Source of the DNA: Metallosphaera tengchongensis
Lineage (GTDB): Archaea; Thermoproteota; Thermoprotei_A; Sulfolobales; Sulfolobaceae
Assembly (NCBI RefSeq): GCF_013343295.1
Contig: NZ_CP049074.1
Span: 1,717,501 to 1,781,500 of the forward strand
Direction of reading: 5' to 3'
DNA: 64,000 nt
The translations under genes were made by a program, and so were the position numbers. The notes beneath the pieces are model-generated. The model made no database searches. It saw only the letters and a list, made by a program, of their open reading frames with translations, and was not told the origin of the DNA. Position 1 is the first letter of the stretch. Every line of letters begins with the position of its first letter. Of this stretch, positions 1 to 8,535 are shown piece after piece.

Positions 1-4
1 AGAA

Positions 5-802
5 TTATAAGACTAGGGACAGTTGAGCTAATCTTTCAGACATGAACTTCATCGCCTCCCTAAGCACAGCCTTGTTATTGTAATTTGAAATTAGCTTTTG
101 AACCTCATCCTCTTTCATTTTCTTCATTTCCTCGACCTTTTTTATTAATAAGGGAAGAGCCCTAGTTACGTTATCCACTATGGTTACATTCGCAGTTAGG
201 GAAGTCCTAGATAGGGGATTCAAGTCAATGGCTATGACTTTTTTCCCCATTTTAACGAGAGCTTCCGTCCTGTCTCCGTCCTCCATACCCAACAGAACAA
301 CATCTGCGGTGAAAATCCCCTCTCTACTGACTTTTCTTCTCTCGCTAAATAATTCAGGTATCACCTCTGAAGTGTCATCTACTCCTAGAACTTTCTTCGC
401 CCCGTGGTCTTCTAACACCTTCTTTATGGCCAACTCCCTTTCCCTGTCTCTATAGAACAGGTTAACCTCTATCTTAGCTGGTATTATCTCACTTAACCTC
501 ACCACTTCAGCAGGGACAAGGGACGCCATGTTACCGTTCACAGATATAACAGGGTTCTTTGCGGTTATTAGAAGAGCACTTGCGTTCTCTATTGCAGTTT
601 CTGCAAACCGTTCAGTCTTCTCCCCAATAATATAGTCAAAGCACTCCCCTCTTCCGTGAGCTATTAACCCTTGTGGAACCACAACGTGATTCTCCATGGC
701 CTCAACCAACTTCTCCCTAACCAAGATAGAATCCCTTCTGGGGTGGTTTTCCGGGACTACTCCACGAATGCCCCTTGATTTGCTATCTTGTGTCTTATCC
801 AT
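5..802 (-). CDS. 4-phosphopantoate--beta-alanine ligase (archaeal phosphopantothenate synthetase)
   Basis: This 265 aa protein matches the archaeal phosphopantothenate synthetase family, which joins 4-phosphopantoate to beta-alanine with ATP in coenzyme A synthesis. The visible family block runs from about residue 17 ([20 protein letters not shown]) to 60 ([17 protein letters not shown]). It ends in a TAA at 5-7, so it is complete. Its annotated start overlaps the upstream pantoate kinase gene by 46 bases; homology begins near residue 15, so a shorter start is possible. The neighbouring kinase supplies its substrate, which supports the call. Confidence 0.9.
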   Translation of the reverse strand: MDKTQDSKSRGIRGVVPENHPRRDSILVREKLVEAMENHVVVPQGLIAHGRGECFDYIIGEKTERFAETAIENASALLITAKNPVISVNGNMASLVPAEVVRLSEIIPAKIEVNLFYRDRERELAIKKVLEDHGAKKVLGVDDTSEVIPELFSERRKVSREGIFTADVVLLGMEDGDRTEALVKMGKKVIAIDLNPLSRTSLTANVTIVDNVTRALPLLIKKVEEMKKMKEDEVQKLISNYNNKAVLREAMKFMSERLAQLSLVL

Positions 803-1500
803 GATTCAGATTCAGGTGATCCCAATTTAAGGATTAAGCCTTTTTTCCTTATGGAGTCGGGATAGGGGCTTTTGAATCCCATGGCTTCGGTGAATCTCCT
901 AGAACATGAAATGAAGTTCTGAAGGGAGGGGCTTTTCTTGAACTCATCTATTAACTCCAGGGCCTGTTTAAGCGGTTTGAGGATACTTCTGGTAGGAATT
1001 GCTTCAATAGGTTTAGAATATAGCTGGTCACTTTCCAATTCAAATATAGTGATCCTGCCGTAAGGAGGAACTCCTGGGGACTCCCTAAGGACTAGATTCC
1101 TTCCGTAGTATTGCGAGACCACATCTCCCAGTCCGTTCCCTGAGACCACTTCGCTTTCATGTGCGACTGAGATGGCATTATCAGGATTCATGGAGAACAA
1201 CTCTGATGCACCTAAAGCGTAGGCAATACTAATGGACGCACTCATTCCGTATCCGTATCCCAAAGGAACTGAGCTTTGTAAGTCTACTTTCAACTTTCCC
1301 AATTTAGCTTGTAGGATTTCTTGATTCGAAATCTTCACCAACTTACCGTTTAAGTATATTCCCTCCCCTTGGGTTACGCGAGCGTAAGAGAAGGGCTCCA
1401 GTATTAATGTCAGACCAATTGACCCTGACTTCTTAGGCTCTTCAAGGTCTATTGGATACCATATCCCGGAAACACTAATTGGTATTACAATGTCCACCAT
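757..1500 (-). CDS. Pantoate kinase (GHMP superfamily)
   Basis: A 247 aa GHMP-fold kinase. The ATP-binding glycine/serine motif is visible as [19 protein letters not shown] (about residues 79-97), followed by [16 protein letters not shown], a block shared by archaeal pantoate kinases. It phosphorylates pantoate to 4-phosphopantoate, replacing the bacterial order of steps in CoA synthesis. It is first in a two-gene operon with the overlapping ligase gene and starts 27 bases from a symmetric TATA-like box shared with the gene on the other strand. Confidence 0.88.
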   Translation of the reverse strand: MVDIVIPISVSGIWYPIDLEEPKKSGSIGLTLILEPFSYARVTQGEGIYLNGKLVKISNQEILQAKLGKLKVDLQSSVPLGYGYGMSASISIAYALGASELFSMNPDNAISVAHESEVVSGNGLGDVVSQYYGRNLVLRESPGVPPYGRITIFELESDQLYSKPIEAIPTRSILKPLKQALELIDEFKKSPSLQNFISCSRRFTEAMGFKSPYPDSIRKKGLILKLGSPESESWIRHKIANQGAFVE

Positions 1501-1521
1501 TAGGACACACTAGATATAAAC

Positions 1522-1531
1522 AAATTTAAAT
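1522..1531. promoter_or_regulatory. Symmetric TATA-like box serving two divergent genes
   Basis: The sequence aaatttaaat is centred 27 bases from the start codon at 1500 (minus strand) and 27 bases from the ATG at 1554 (plus strand). That is the spacing expected for leaderless archaeal transcripts in both directions. Nothing else fits in the 53-base gap. Confidence 0.55.
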
Positions 1532-1553
1532 CCAAAGATTTATTGATCTTCAG

Positions 1554-3806
1554 ATGCTATTAGACGCTTCCATCTTCAGTAGGGCCTTGTCCGTAATGGG
1601 TTTGGATACTGTACGGAAACAGTTGATCCAGGGGGAGAGGGAGGTTATAGTAGGCAAGGGGACGTCCATGTCAGGTTCTATACTGCAGTTCATGAACCCT
1701 AAGGTGATCTCTCCTCCCTCCCGTTTTGAAGATGGAAGCGTTTTCAGAATTGAAAGTAACAGCGGAACCTACTCAAGATTATTGGTCCCATCTGGGGTAA
1801 GCTTTAAGGACTTGATAGAAAGGCTTTCAAGGGACGGGCTGTTCCCGGCCCTTTTCCCCTTATACCTTGAGGGCACAGTCGGAGGTTTTGTTGCGACCAA
1901 CGGGTCAGGCTTCGGAAGCTATAAGTTTGGATTTGTAAATTTTAGAAAGACTGTTCATGAATTGAAGGATAACATGTCAGTTTCCTTACTCGCGGTGAAC
2001 TACAGCGAGTTAATAGAGACAAGAGAGGAGTCGAAATTCTCTTGGGCTGGGATAGTTGGAAAGGACGGAGAGGTATTCTACTATGTTCCTACAATATATT
2101 CTAGCCTCGTGAATAAGAAAGAAAGATCGTTAGATACAATGGAGCTGATAAAGGAGCTGTCCTCTCAAATAGAGAAGACCCTAACTCCCGGTAAGATACC
2201 AGTTTGTTTAAGGTCGGATACACTCCATGATCTACCCTTCCTTGAAAGGACTGTGGGATATGTTATAAACTACAACTCTCCTTCTAGAATGTACGTCCAG
2301 TGCGGTTCCATAGACAGGGACAAACTTGATGACCTGTTTTCGTTTTTAAAGAAAAATCCAAGGACATACCCCTTCCCCAATTTACAGGATTATAATGAAT
2401 TACAAAAGATTCTAATAAATAAATTTGATAATAAATTGAACTTACCCAAGAAAGTCCAGCCAATAAAGGTTGAGTACCTGGACGCTTTAAAATGCGTCAG
2501 TTGTGGAAAGTGCCTAGACTCATGCCTCGCATATAAGGTTACACGTGACTTTACGAGGTCCCCTCCTGGGAAGTTCAGTAGGTTATTCACTGGTTATACG
2601 GAATTTGAGGCTTGTTTTGGATGCATGGAATGCCAAGACGTTTGTCCTGAAGGGATAAAGATCTCCGCGATTACTGAGGTACTTCCAACACTTGCCGAGA
2701 GGAAGAACCCAAGTTCCATAGACACTCCCAAAGTCTCCTTAAGAGTTAGGGAAATGGAGAAGATGGTTGAAGCCAAGTACAGGAACAGGGCCCCTGTGAT
2801 GTTGTTTGTTGGGTGCGCGTCCAAATATGATATGCAAGGGGTTGAGGGGTTTCTAATGTTTCTTTACGAACACGGAGAGGGAATTAAGTTATCTCCTAGG
2901 GTGAGGGTAATTGACGGTATGTGTTGCGGATACGAGAAATATATAGCAGGAGATGTAGAGGGAGCTAAGCAGGATGTGGCGAGAATTAAGGAGTTAAAAG
3001 AAAAGCAAACCCTACAAGACGTGTACTTCCTCTGCCCAGAGGGGCTATACGTCTATAACAAACTCTCAGGAGATAGAGGAGTCCTTGCGTATGAATTGTT
3101 GAAAGATAAAGTTCAGGGAGATGTCCATGCGGGTTGCTGGGCTAGAAAGCTGGGTTATGAGGGAAAGGATAAGGAATGCGCAGGACTCTTTATGACCACA
3201 TATCACGGTAAGCCTGTTCCAATGAGAAACAAGAATCTCCTTACCATATGTCCATTCTCTACGTGGAAGTTTAACACGACTTCAGTTTACGGTTCCTTTT
3301 CAAAGGGGGAGATCAAGGAACAGGTAAGTAAGGAGGTTGAAATAAACGAGGAGGAGCTCATAGAGTGGATGACCGAGGCCTTGAGAAACTCAGTTCTGAT
3401 GTCGGGTGATGACGTCGCGGAGAGGGCAAACTCGTGGAGTCTAGGTGGTAAATCTTACTTCGTCCTACTAACTACGCCTTTAATAAGAAAAAGGTTTACA
3501 GGTCTAATAATTCAGAGAGTTTCCTTAAACAGAGATATCAAAAATTATTTCATGAAATTAGTCAACAATAGCGTACTACTTATTGAGAAAGCTGATAGGT
3601 GGAGCGAGATAATAAACGGAATGAACTTTGATGAGTTGGCAGAGGAGTTAATAAAGAGGGTAGCAAACTCCAGTAGGCTTGAGTATGAGTCAAGGAACTT
3701 AGTTAGCGGTGATGAGTTCAAGAAGGCCTTGAGGGATGAAGTACTTAAGAAGGTTGTAACTCCTAACGTAATCCAGGAAATAGTGAAGAACGTGGCGTAC
3801 TCATGA
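1554..3806 (+). CDS. FAD-linked oxidase fused to Fe-S/CCG-type domain (GlcD-GlcF-like)
   Basis: A 750 aa fusion. Residues about 30-190 look like an FAD-binding PCMH-type domain, with LVPSGVSFKDLI and the glycine-rich LEGTVGGFVATNGSGFGSYK. Residues about 305-375 carry two 4Fe-4S cluster motifs, CVSCGKCLDSC and CFGCMECQDVCPEG. Next comes one CCG-type segment (VGCASKY...MCCGYEK) related to the GlcF/HdrB family. About 190 C-terminal residues are unrecognised. It resembles D-lactate/glycolate dehydrogenases, but the substrate cannot be read from sequence. The stop codon overlaps the next gene as ATGA, so the two are probably cotranslated. Confidence 0.75.
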   Translation: MLLDASIFSRALSVMGLDTVRKQLIQGEREVIVGKGTSMSGSILQFMNPKVISPPSRFEDGSVFRIESNSGTYSRLLVPSGVSFKDLIERLSRDGLFPALFPLYLEGTVGGFVATNGSGFGSYKFGFVNFRKTVHELKDNMSVSLLAVNYSELIETREESKFSWAGIVGKDGEVFYYVPTIYSSLVNKKERSLDTMELIKELSSQIEKTLTPGKIPVCLRSDTLHDLPFLERTVGYVINYNSPSRMYVQCGSIDRDKLDDLFSFLKKNPRTYPFPNLQDYNELQKILINKFDNKLNLPKKVQPIKVEYLDALKCVSCGKCLDSCLAYKVTRDFTRSPPGKFSRLFTGYTEFEACFGCMECQDVCPEGIKISAITEVLPTLAERKNPSSIDTPKVSLRVREMEKMVEAKYRNRAPVMLFVGCASKYDMQGVEGFLMFLYEHGEGIKLSPRVRVIDGMCCGYEKYIAGDVEGAKQDVARIKELKEKQTLQDVYFLCPEGLYVYNKLSGDRGVLAYELLKDKVQGDVHAGCWARKLGYEGKDKECAGLFMTTYHGKPVPMRNKNLLTICPFSTWKFNTTSVYGSFSKGEIKEQVSKEVEINEEELIEWMTEALRNSVLMSGDDVAERANSWSLGGKSYFVLLTTPLIRKRFTGLIIQRVSLNRDIKNYFMKLVNNSVLLIEKADRWSEIINGMNFDELAEELIKRVANSSRLEYESRNLVSGDEFKKALRDEVLKKVVTPNVIQEIVKNVAYS

Positions 3807-4372
3807 TGACCTCTATCGGGGCAGTTATACTAGCTGGCGGGGACTCAACCAGGTTCGGGAAGAACAAGCTACTAGTGAAATTGAAGGGCGTTCCCATACT
3901 GTTGAGAGTGATCTCGGCAATACCTCAACCTAGGATAATTGTGGCTGGAAAATACGCCGTGGATATTATAGCGCAGTTTCCAGACGAGATCGTCATCTAC
4001 AATCCCAACTGGACGTTAGGTATGTCTACTTCGTTGAAATTGGGTTTGAGGTATTTTCAAGATAAAGATGGAGTTCTGGTAGCCTTAGGCGACATGCCCC
4101 TACTGACTAGGGAGATCGTTGAGAAAATAGTTAGCTCCTATACCAATAACTGCGTAGCTGTCGTCCCTACCTACAAGGGAAAGTGGGGAAACCCAGTGAT
4201 CCTCTCCAGAGCCCTTTTCTCAGAGGTGGAGAAATTACAAGGAGATGTTGGGGCTAAAAATATCCTAAGAAGAAAAATGGAAAACATATGCTTTGTGGAG
4301 ACAGGTGAAGAAGTCCTCATTGATGTTGATACTGAGGCTGACCTAGTCGAAGTTTCTCGGAGGCTGCCTTAA
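3803..4372 (+). CDS. MocA/MobA-like molybdenum cofactor nucleotidyltransferase
   Basis: A 189 aa NTP-transferase-fold protein. It has the signature [15 protein letters not shown] (residues 10-24), a catalytic-type GDMPLL near 95, and [13 protein letters not shown] near 130, as in MocA enzymes that attach CMP to molybdopterin. Such proteins mature xanthine-dehydrogenase-family enzymes, which fits the CutB/CutC genes convergent with it. Its last 56 bases overlap the 3' end of the CutC gene on the other strand. It starts with an ATGA overlap on the FAD-oxidase gene; a second ATG lies one codon in. Confidence 0.8.
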   Translation: MMTSIGAVILAGGDSTRFGKNKLLVKLKGVPILLRVISAIPQPRIIVAGKYAVDIIAQFPDEIVIYNPNWTLGMSTSLKLGLRYFQDKDGVLVALGDMPLLTREIVEKIVSSYTNNCVAVVPTYKGKWGNPVILSRALFSEVEKLQGDVGAKNILRRKMENICFVETGEEVLIDVDTEADLVEVSRRLP

Positions 4373-4829
4373 TAGCCTCGACTATGTTCTGATATCCAGT
4401 GCATCGGCAAAGGTTTCCAGAGATCCCTTCTCTTATTTCCTCCTCAGTGGGGTTCGGGTTTTCCTTAAGTAGCCAGACGCTCTGCATAATCATACCTGGG
4501 GTGCAGTAGCCGCACTGTAACGCGTGATGGTCCCAGAAAGCCTCCTGGACTGGATGTAACTTTCCGTCCTTTGCCAACCCCTCTACAGTGACAATTTCGG
4601 AATTGTTAGCTTCCACAGCGAGTAGGGTACAGGACTTGACGCTCTTCCCGTTCATTAATACGGTGCACGCCCCACAGTTGGAGGTGTCACATCCTATGTG
4701 TACTCCGGTGAAACCCAGATCTCTCAGCACATGTACCAATAGCCTTCTAGGCTCAACCTCGGTCTCTAAGGTCTTTCCATTTACCTTTAACGTGATCTTT
4801 ACTTTTTGGTCCTTTTCATAGACTTTCAT
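4317..4829 (-). CDS. 2Fe-2S small subunit of xanthine-dehydrogenase-family oxidoreductase (CutC/CoxS type)
   Basis: A 170 aa protein with the two 2Fe-2S motifs of this family: [21 protein letters not shown] in the plant-ferredoxin-like half, then [12 protein letters not shown] and [13 protein letters not shown] in the helical half. In Sulfolobales such subunits belong to glyceraldehyde or aldehyde dehydrogenases with a molybdenum large subunit. It lies 4 bases after the FAD subunit gene in an operon. The large subunit gene is not adjacent. The carbon monoxide dehydrogenase reading of the family name is less likely in this lineage. Confidence 0.88.
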   Translation of the reverse strand: MKVYEKDQKVKITLKVNGKTLETEVEPRRLLVHVLRDLGFTGVHIGCDTSNCGACTVLMNGKSVKSCTLLAVEANNSEIVTVEGLAKDGKLHPVQEAFWDHHALQCGYCTPGMIMQSVWLLKENPNPTEEEIREGISGNLCRCTGYQNIVEAIKAASEKLRLGQPQYQHQ

Positions 4830-4833
4830 AAAA

Positions 4834-5670
4834 TCACCTCTTCAGAGCCTCAAGAAGAGCCCTCTTGGTCATTACTTTCGTCATCTTCTTTTTATACTCA
4901 GCTGATCCCCTAATGTCTGAGGTCGGGTTGGCATATCCCATGGCTTTCTCCGCTGCCTCTTCGATCAGCTTTTCATTGGGTTCCCTGTCTAAGAGTACTT
5001 TCTCAGCTTCGAGAGCCCTAACGGCCTTGTTGTTTACAGCGGTTAGCCCTATCCTCAAGTCCTTGACCACGTCTCCTTCCCTTCTCATGAGGACAGCTAC
5101 CCCCACTATGGCGTAGTCTCCAGCCCTCCTTTCAAGTTTCTTGTAGGAAAAGGTATACCCTGCGAACTCCGGGGTTATGACCTCCTTCACAAGTTCCCCT
5201 GGCGCCAGATCTGGGGAGAACATGTCCTTGGCGAAATCTTTGAAGGGGACCTCCCTTTCTCCCTTGGTTCCCTTAATCTTCACCGTCGCATCCATAGCAA
5301 TTAAGGATGCTGGGTAGTCAGCTGCAGGGTCAAGGTGAGAAATTACTCCTCCGATAGTCCCCATGTTTCTTACCTGAGGGTCAGCCACTGTGGAGGCAGC
5401 TTCGCTCAATAGAGGTAAGTTTCCCTTAAGAATTTCGTAGTGAGTAGTTAAAGCACCTATATGTATCTTGCCTGCCTCCCTCCTCATGTAGTGAAGATCG
5501 TTGAGTCCCTTCAGTTCAACCAAGTAAGAAGGCCTCAGAATTCTTAACTTTAGCATTGGAATAAGGCTATGTCCTCCAGCTAAAGCCTTAGCGTCCTCAT
5601 GGGTCTCTAGAAACTCGTTTGCCTCATCCAGCGAGTCAGGTATTACATATCCGAACTTAGGCGGGTACAT
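4834..5670 (-). CDS. FAD-binding medium subunit of xanthine-dehydrogenase-family oxidoreductase (CutB/CoxM type)
   Basis: A 278 aa protein of the FAD_binding_5 family. [13 protein letters not shown] (about residues 32-44) and the block [21 protein letters not shown] (about 100-120) are the FAD-pyrophosphate contacts of CoxM-type subunits. It passes electrons from the 2Fe-2S subunit to the acceptor in an aldehyde-oxidising complex. A TATA-like box 24 bases before the ATG suggests a leaderless operon of this gene and the 2Fe-2S gene. Confidence 0.9.
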   Translation of the reverse strand: MYPPKFGYVIPDSLDEANEFLETHEDAKALAGGHSLIPMLKLRILRPSYLVELKGLNDLHYMRREAGKIHIGALTTHYEILKGNLPLLSEAASTVADPQVRNMGTIGGVISHLDPAADYPASLIAMDATVKIKGTKGEREVPFKDFAKDMFSPDLAPGELVKEVITPEFAGYTFSYKKLERRAGDYAIVGVAVLMRREGDVVKDLRIGLTAVNNKAVRALEAEKVLLDREPNEKLIEEAAEKAMGYANPTSDIRGSAEYKKKMTKVMTKRALLEALKR

Positions 5671-5689
5671 GAGATTAAGTAAGGCACAT

Positions 5690-5699
5690 CATATAAATG
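5690..5699 (-). promoter_or_regulatory. TATA-like box of the CutB-CutC operon
   Basis: Read on the minus strand, catttatatg is centred about 24 bases before the start codon at 5670, the usual position for a leaderless crenarchaeal gene. Confidence 0.45.
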
Positions 5700-5841
5700 T
5701 TTTCAGGTCATGGGTGATGCTCAAGGTTAATTTTTCCCCTTTATCTACTTGGGAATAGAATAAACCCATAGAGAGGACTCCGATTTGCTTCGACCCAACA
5801 CTGTCCAATATCTAGAGCCAACATAAGCTAAGACCAACTAG

Positions 5842-5988
5842 TCACTTCGCGTATTTTTCAGGTCTCTTTTTAAACTCAGCCATGCACATGGGACTGCAGA
5901 AGTAGAACGACTTACCCTTGTAGTTGTAAACGTAAGTAGTGTGAGTGACCTCCTCTCCGCAAACAGGATCCTTCAAGGTTCCCACCAT
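5842..5988 (-). CDS. YHS-domain micro-protein (48 aa)
   Basis: This 48-codon gene begins [14 protein letters not shown] and continues with [19 protein letters not shown]. That is the full YHS domain pattern: DPVCG followed by FCSxxC and a basic tail. YHS domains are small metal-binding modules often linked to heavy-metal ATPases, oxygenases or metal handling. Its ATG is 3 bases from the stop codon of the upstream cobA gene at 5992, so it probably lies in the same transcript. Its exact partner is unknown. Confidence 0.8.
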   Translation of the reverse strand: MVGTLKDPVCGEEVTHTTYVYNYKGKSFYFCSPMCMAEFKKRPEKYAK

Positions 5989-5991
5989 TAT

Positions 5992-6717
5992 TTATTGGTA
6001 CTTCCACAATTTATCTCTTAATTTAATTACCTCCCCAACCACGATAACAGCAGGTGCCTCAACCCCGTTCTCGAAAACGCACTGATCAAGGTCCTTTAAG
6101 GTGCACGCAAAAACTCTCTGTTGCAGAGTGGTACCCCTCTCGACTATGGCCGCTGGAGTATCTGGGGATCTCACTTTAAGGAGTGCCTCCTTGACCTCCT
6201 CTATTTTGGAGACGCCCATCATAATGATTAGTGTTCCCTTTTTGGGAATGTAATCTAGGTCTATGCCTGACCCTTCAGATTTAGAGCCCGTAACTACAGT
6301 AAATCCAGACGAGAACCACCTTGAGGTTACAGGTATGCCAGCGTAGGCTGGGGCCGCGATGGCACTTGTCACTCCAGGCACCACTTCACATGGAACTCCT
6401 CGTTGGATGAGGAATGAGCACTCCTCTTCTCCCCTCCCGAACACGTAAGGGTCTCCCCCCTTTAGTCTCACAACCAATTTTCCTTCTAAGGCCTTGCGTA
6501 GAAGGAGATGGTTTATCGCGTCTTGACTTTGCGACTCACCCAAGTTCTTTCCAGCGTAAATAAGCTCAGCTTCGCCCCTGACTAGTTTAAGTACTTCCTC
6601 AGAGACCAACCTGTCGTAAACCACAACGTCACAACTTTTTAGCATCTCCATCCCCTTCAATGTAAGTAACCCAGCGTCTCCTGGTCCTGCCCCCACGAGC
6701 ACTACCTTTCCCTTCAT
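5992..6717 (-). CDS. cobA: Uroporphyrinogen-III C-methyltransferase
   Basis: A 241 aa tetrapyrrole methylase. GAGPGDAGLLTLKG (residues 9-22) and VRLKGGDPYVFGRGEEE (about 83-99) are the SUMT signatures that bind S-adenosylmethionine and substrate. It methylates uroporphyrinogen III to precorrin-2 on the path to siroheme, archaeal heme and cobalamin. It is the size of a stand-alone CobA, with no fused CysG dehydrogenase or HemD domain. A YHS gene follows directly. Confidence 0.93.
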   Translation of the reverse strand: MKGKVVLVGAGPGDAGLLTLKGMEMLKSCDVVVYDRLVSEEVLKLVRGEAELIYAGKNLGESQSQDAINHLLLRKALEGKLVVRLKGGDPYVFGRGEEECSFLIQRGVPCEVVPGVTSAIAAPAYAGIPVTSRWFSSGFTVVTGSKSEGSGIDLDYIPKKGTLIIMMGVSKIEEVKEALLKVRSPDTPAAIVERGTTLQQRVFACTLKDLDQCVFENGVEAPAVIVVGEVIKLRDKLWKYQ

Positions 6718-6814
6718 CTATCTAAATTCAGGGGGAAGGAGTAAAAAGCTGATCTTTCAAATGAGGGGAAGCCTTAGTATTTAACGTGGAGATCTCATCG
6801 TTTCCTGGACCAAT

Positions 6815-7408
6815 TCATATGGCGTTTATTCGCCTAACTACGTATAGACCGAAGGCAATTCCTTCCAGTAACTTCACTCCATACACTAAAACTAAGACGT
6901 CATTTAAAAGAACGGTCTGGGAGATCTGAAACAAGGAGGAATAAATGTATAGTAAAAGCACGAAAAAAAGGTCCGACGCGAAGCCTAGGGAATACAGGAT
7001 GAACCTCTCCATGAACTTCAACGATGTAATAACGTACCCTATCATGAATCCCCCTACGAACTGGGAGAGGAAAGATCCTACGAAAAGGACCTGGTAGTTC
7101 AAAGTGTATGAGTAAACCCATGGAGTCAACCAGGGTACAATCAGGCCTATCCCAGCTACAATTATCATCCATGCCCTCCTCCTGATCAGAATTGATGCTA
7201 CGGGTACGTTCTCTCCGTCCTGGTTTTCCGCATACTTATCAAGGGGTGTGTATCTATAGAGTGTGTACCATCCAAGAACTCCTCCGGAGAGGACGGGACC
7301 CTGATAGGAGATTAATCTGATTAAAGGATCCCCAACGCTATACACAACAATGGAGACCAGGAGGATTGAAAACCCTGCGATCAACCCTAACTTAAGCTTG
7401 TTCATCAT
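6815..7408 (-). CDS. Polytopic membrane protein of unknown function
   Basis: A 197 aa hydrophobic protein with about five probable membrane segments: residues 8-24, 80-97, 110-128, 137-158 and 170-188. A short charged loop (DKYAENQDGENVP) follows the second third of the N-terminal half. No family is recognised. It starts one base after the TusA-like gene ends, so the two are probably cotranscribed with the SIS gene upstream. Confidence 0.6.
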   Translation of the reverse strand: MMNKLKLGLIAGFSILLVSIVVYSVGDPLIRLISYQGPVLSGGVLGWYTLYRYTPLDKYAENQDGENVPVASILIRRRAWMIIVAGIGLIVPWLTPWVYSYTLNYQVLFVGSFLSQFVGGFMIGYVITSLKFMERFILYSLGFASDLFFVLLLYIYSSLFQISQTVLLNDVLVLVYGVKLLEGIAFGLYVVRRINAI

Positions 7409-7409
7409 A

Positions 7410-7661
7410 TCACGGCAGGTGTATTATGTATACCATCATATTATTTTCGTTATCCTTTTTTAATATCTTCACTCCCTGCTCTCCCATGGCTGTAGCCCAC
7501 ATCTCAACCTGGTCAGACTGTACCCCAGGAGTCGCCAGAACCTTCACCTCTCTATTTCCACCTGATTCAAGCCAGTACTTCATTAAGGTTACTGCAGGGG
7601 AGTTCGCTCCGCATCCTCCAGACTGTTTAGTTAAGTCAATCTCGTCAACCACTCTCGACAC
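7410..7661 (-). CDS. TusA/SirA-like small protein
   Basis: An 83 aa protein with a beta-alpha-beta-alpha-beta-beta pattern like TusA sulfur carriers. It has a hydrophobic first strand (VVDEIDLTKQ), then GGCGANSPAVTLMKYWLES, where Cys17 sits at the start of the first helix where the TusA catalytic Cys sits, and a final MVYIIHLP strand. The usual CPxP is replaced by CGANSP, so sulfur transfer is likely but not certain. It lies directly after the SIS-domain gene and before a membrane-protein gene. Sulfur carriers are common in sulfur-metabolising Sulfolobales. Confidence 0.55.
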   Translation of the reverse strand: MSRVVDEIDLTKQSGGCGANSPAVTLMKYWLESGGNREVKVLATPGVQSDQVEMWATAMGEQGVKILKKDNENNMMVYIIHLP

Positions 7662-8483
7662 CTAATATATCATATCCGAGCTAAACTTTAAGATGTTTTT
7701 GTTTTCTAAGAACCATATTTTGTCCCAATTTCTTTGTTTCATTTCTTCAATAATTGAAAGTACTACGGTCTCAGCGTTACACAAGGAAGATTTACATGGG
7801 GAGAAGAGAAAGTTCTCGTAATTGTAGTTCTCTATGGTCTTTTCCCGCCAATCTCCGGAGGAGAGGAAGACAACTCTTCTCCCTCCTGAAGAGAAGACCG
7901 GAGAGTGAAGGAACTGTTCTAATCTCTCTGCGTTACTAATTTCCCCAAATATCTCAGCCATTTTTAAGTAGGCAAAGTAGGCCACACCGTAGTTCTCTCC
8001 TCTGCCCACGAAGAAGGGTGACCTACCTAGCTTCATAGGCTTACCCCTTTCCGGTTCCTCCCATATTCCGGCTAAGGAGTAAAGCGTTTTGAGAGTGGCA
8101 ACAAATGAAAGAGTTCCAGGAAGGGTCTGAGCAGGCTGGTAGGGCACCTTTACCACCCTGTCGACTAAGTTTAGTAACTTGGAGTTTTCGCTCGCTGTTA
8201 CCAGAACAATCTCAGATTTGCCTCGTAGCTTTTCAACCAAAGCTAGATATACCTTGGGCTTAGCAGAGACTGACACGATAATCAAGGTATTTGGAGGGTT
8301 CCAATCCAGAAGATCGTAGGGATCCACGCATCTGAACCTCCCCAAGCTCTTACCCTCAAGGGCTAGACAAGCTGCGAAGGAGTCTCCGGAACCTGTGATC
8401 ACTCCTCCTTCTATGCGTTCACTAACCTCGGACTTCAGGTCTGGAATGCGTTTAGCTTCCTCCTCTAAAGCCTCTATGTACAT
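7662..8483 (-). CDS. SIS-domain (sugar isomerase-like) protein
   Basis: I take the start at the ATG at 8483 (MYIEALEEEAKRIPDL; 273 aa) because the longer reading runs into the divergent gene. A SIS phosphosugar-binding fold is indicated by GGVITGSGDSFAACLAL near the N-terminus, then IIVSVSAKPKVY and EIVLVTASENSKLLNLVD. A weaker second half (VVFLSSGDW) may be the second SIS lobe, as in phosphosugar isomerases. The bound sugar is unknown. It is divergent from an amidohydrolase-fold gene 52 bases away, a pairing reminiscent of amino-sugar catabolism. Confidence 0.65.
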   Translation of the reverse strand: MYIEALEEEAKRIPDLKSEVSERIEGGVITGSGDSFAACLALEGKSLGRFRCVDPYDLLDWNPPNTLIIVSVSAKPKVYLALVEKLRGKSEIVLVTASENSKLLNLVDRVVKVPYQPAQTLPGTLSFVATLKTLYSLAGIWEEPERGKPMKLGRSPFFVGRGENYGVAYFAYLKMAEIFGEISNAERLEQFLHSPVFSSGGRRVVFLSSGDWREKTIENYNYENFLFSPCKSSLCNAETVVLSIIEEMKQRNWDKIWFLENKNILKFSSDMIY

Positions 8484-8535
8484 ATGTTCTAGTAACCAAC
8501 AAAAACTTAATTCGCTTTTTGTAATCTCTCCTGAG

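Noticed and set aside
8395-8535. The longer N-terminus of the amidohydrolase-like reading
   Set aside because: It overlaps the divergent SIS gene, has no family similarity, and lies in the shared promoter region.
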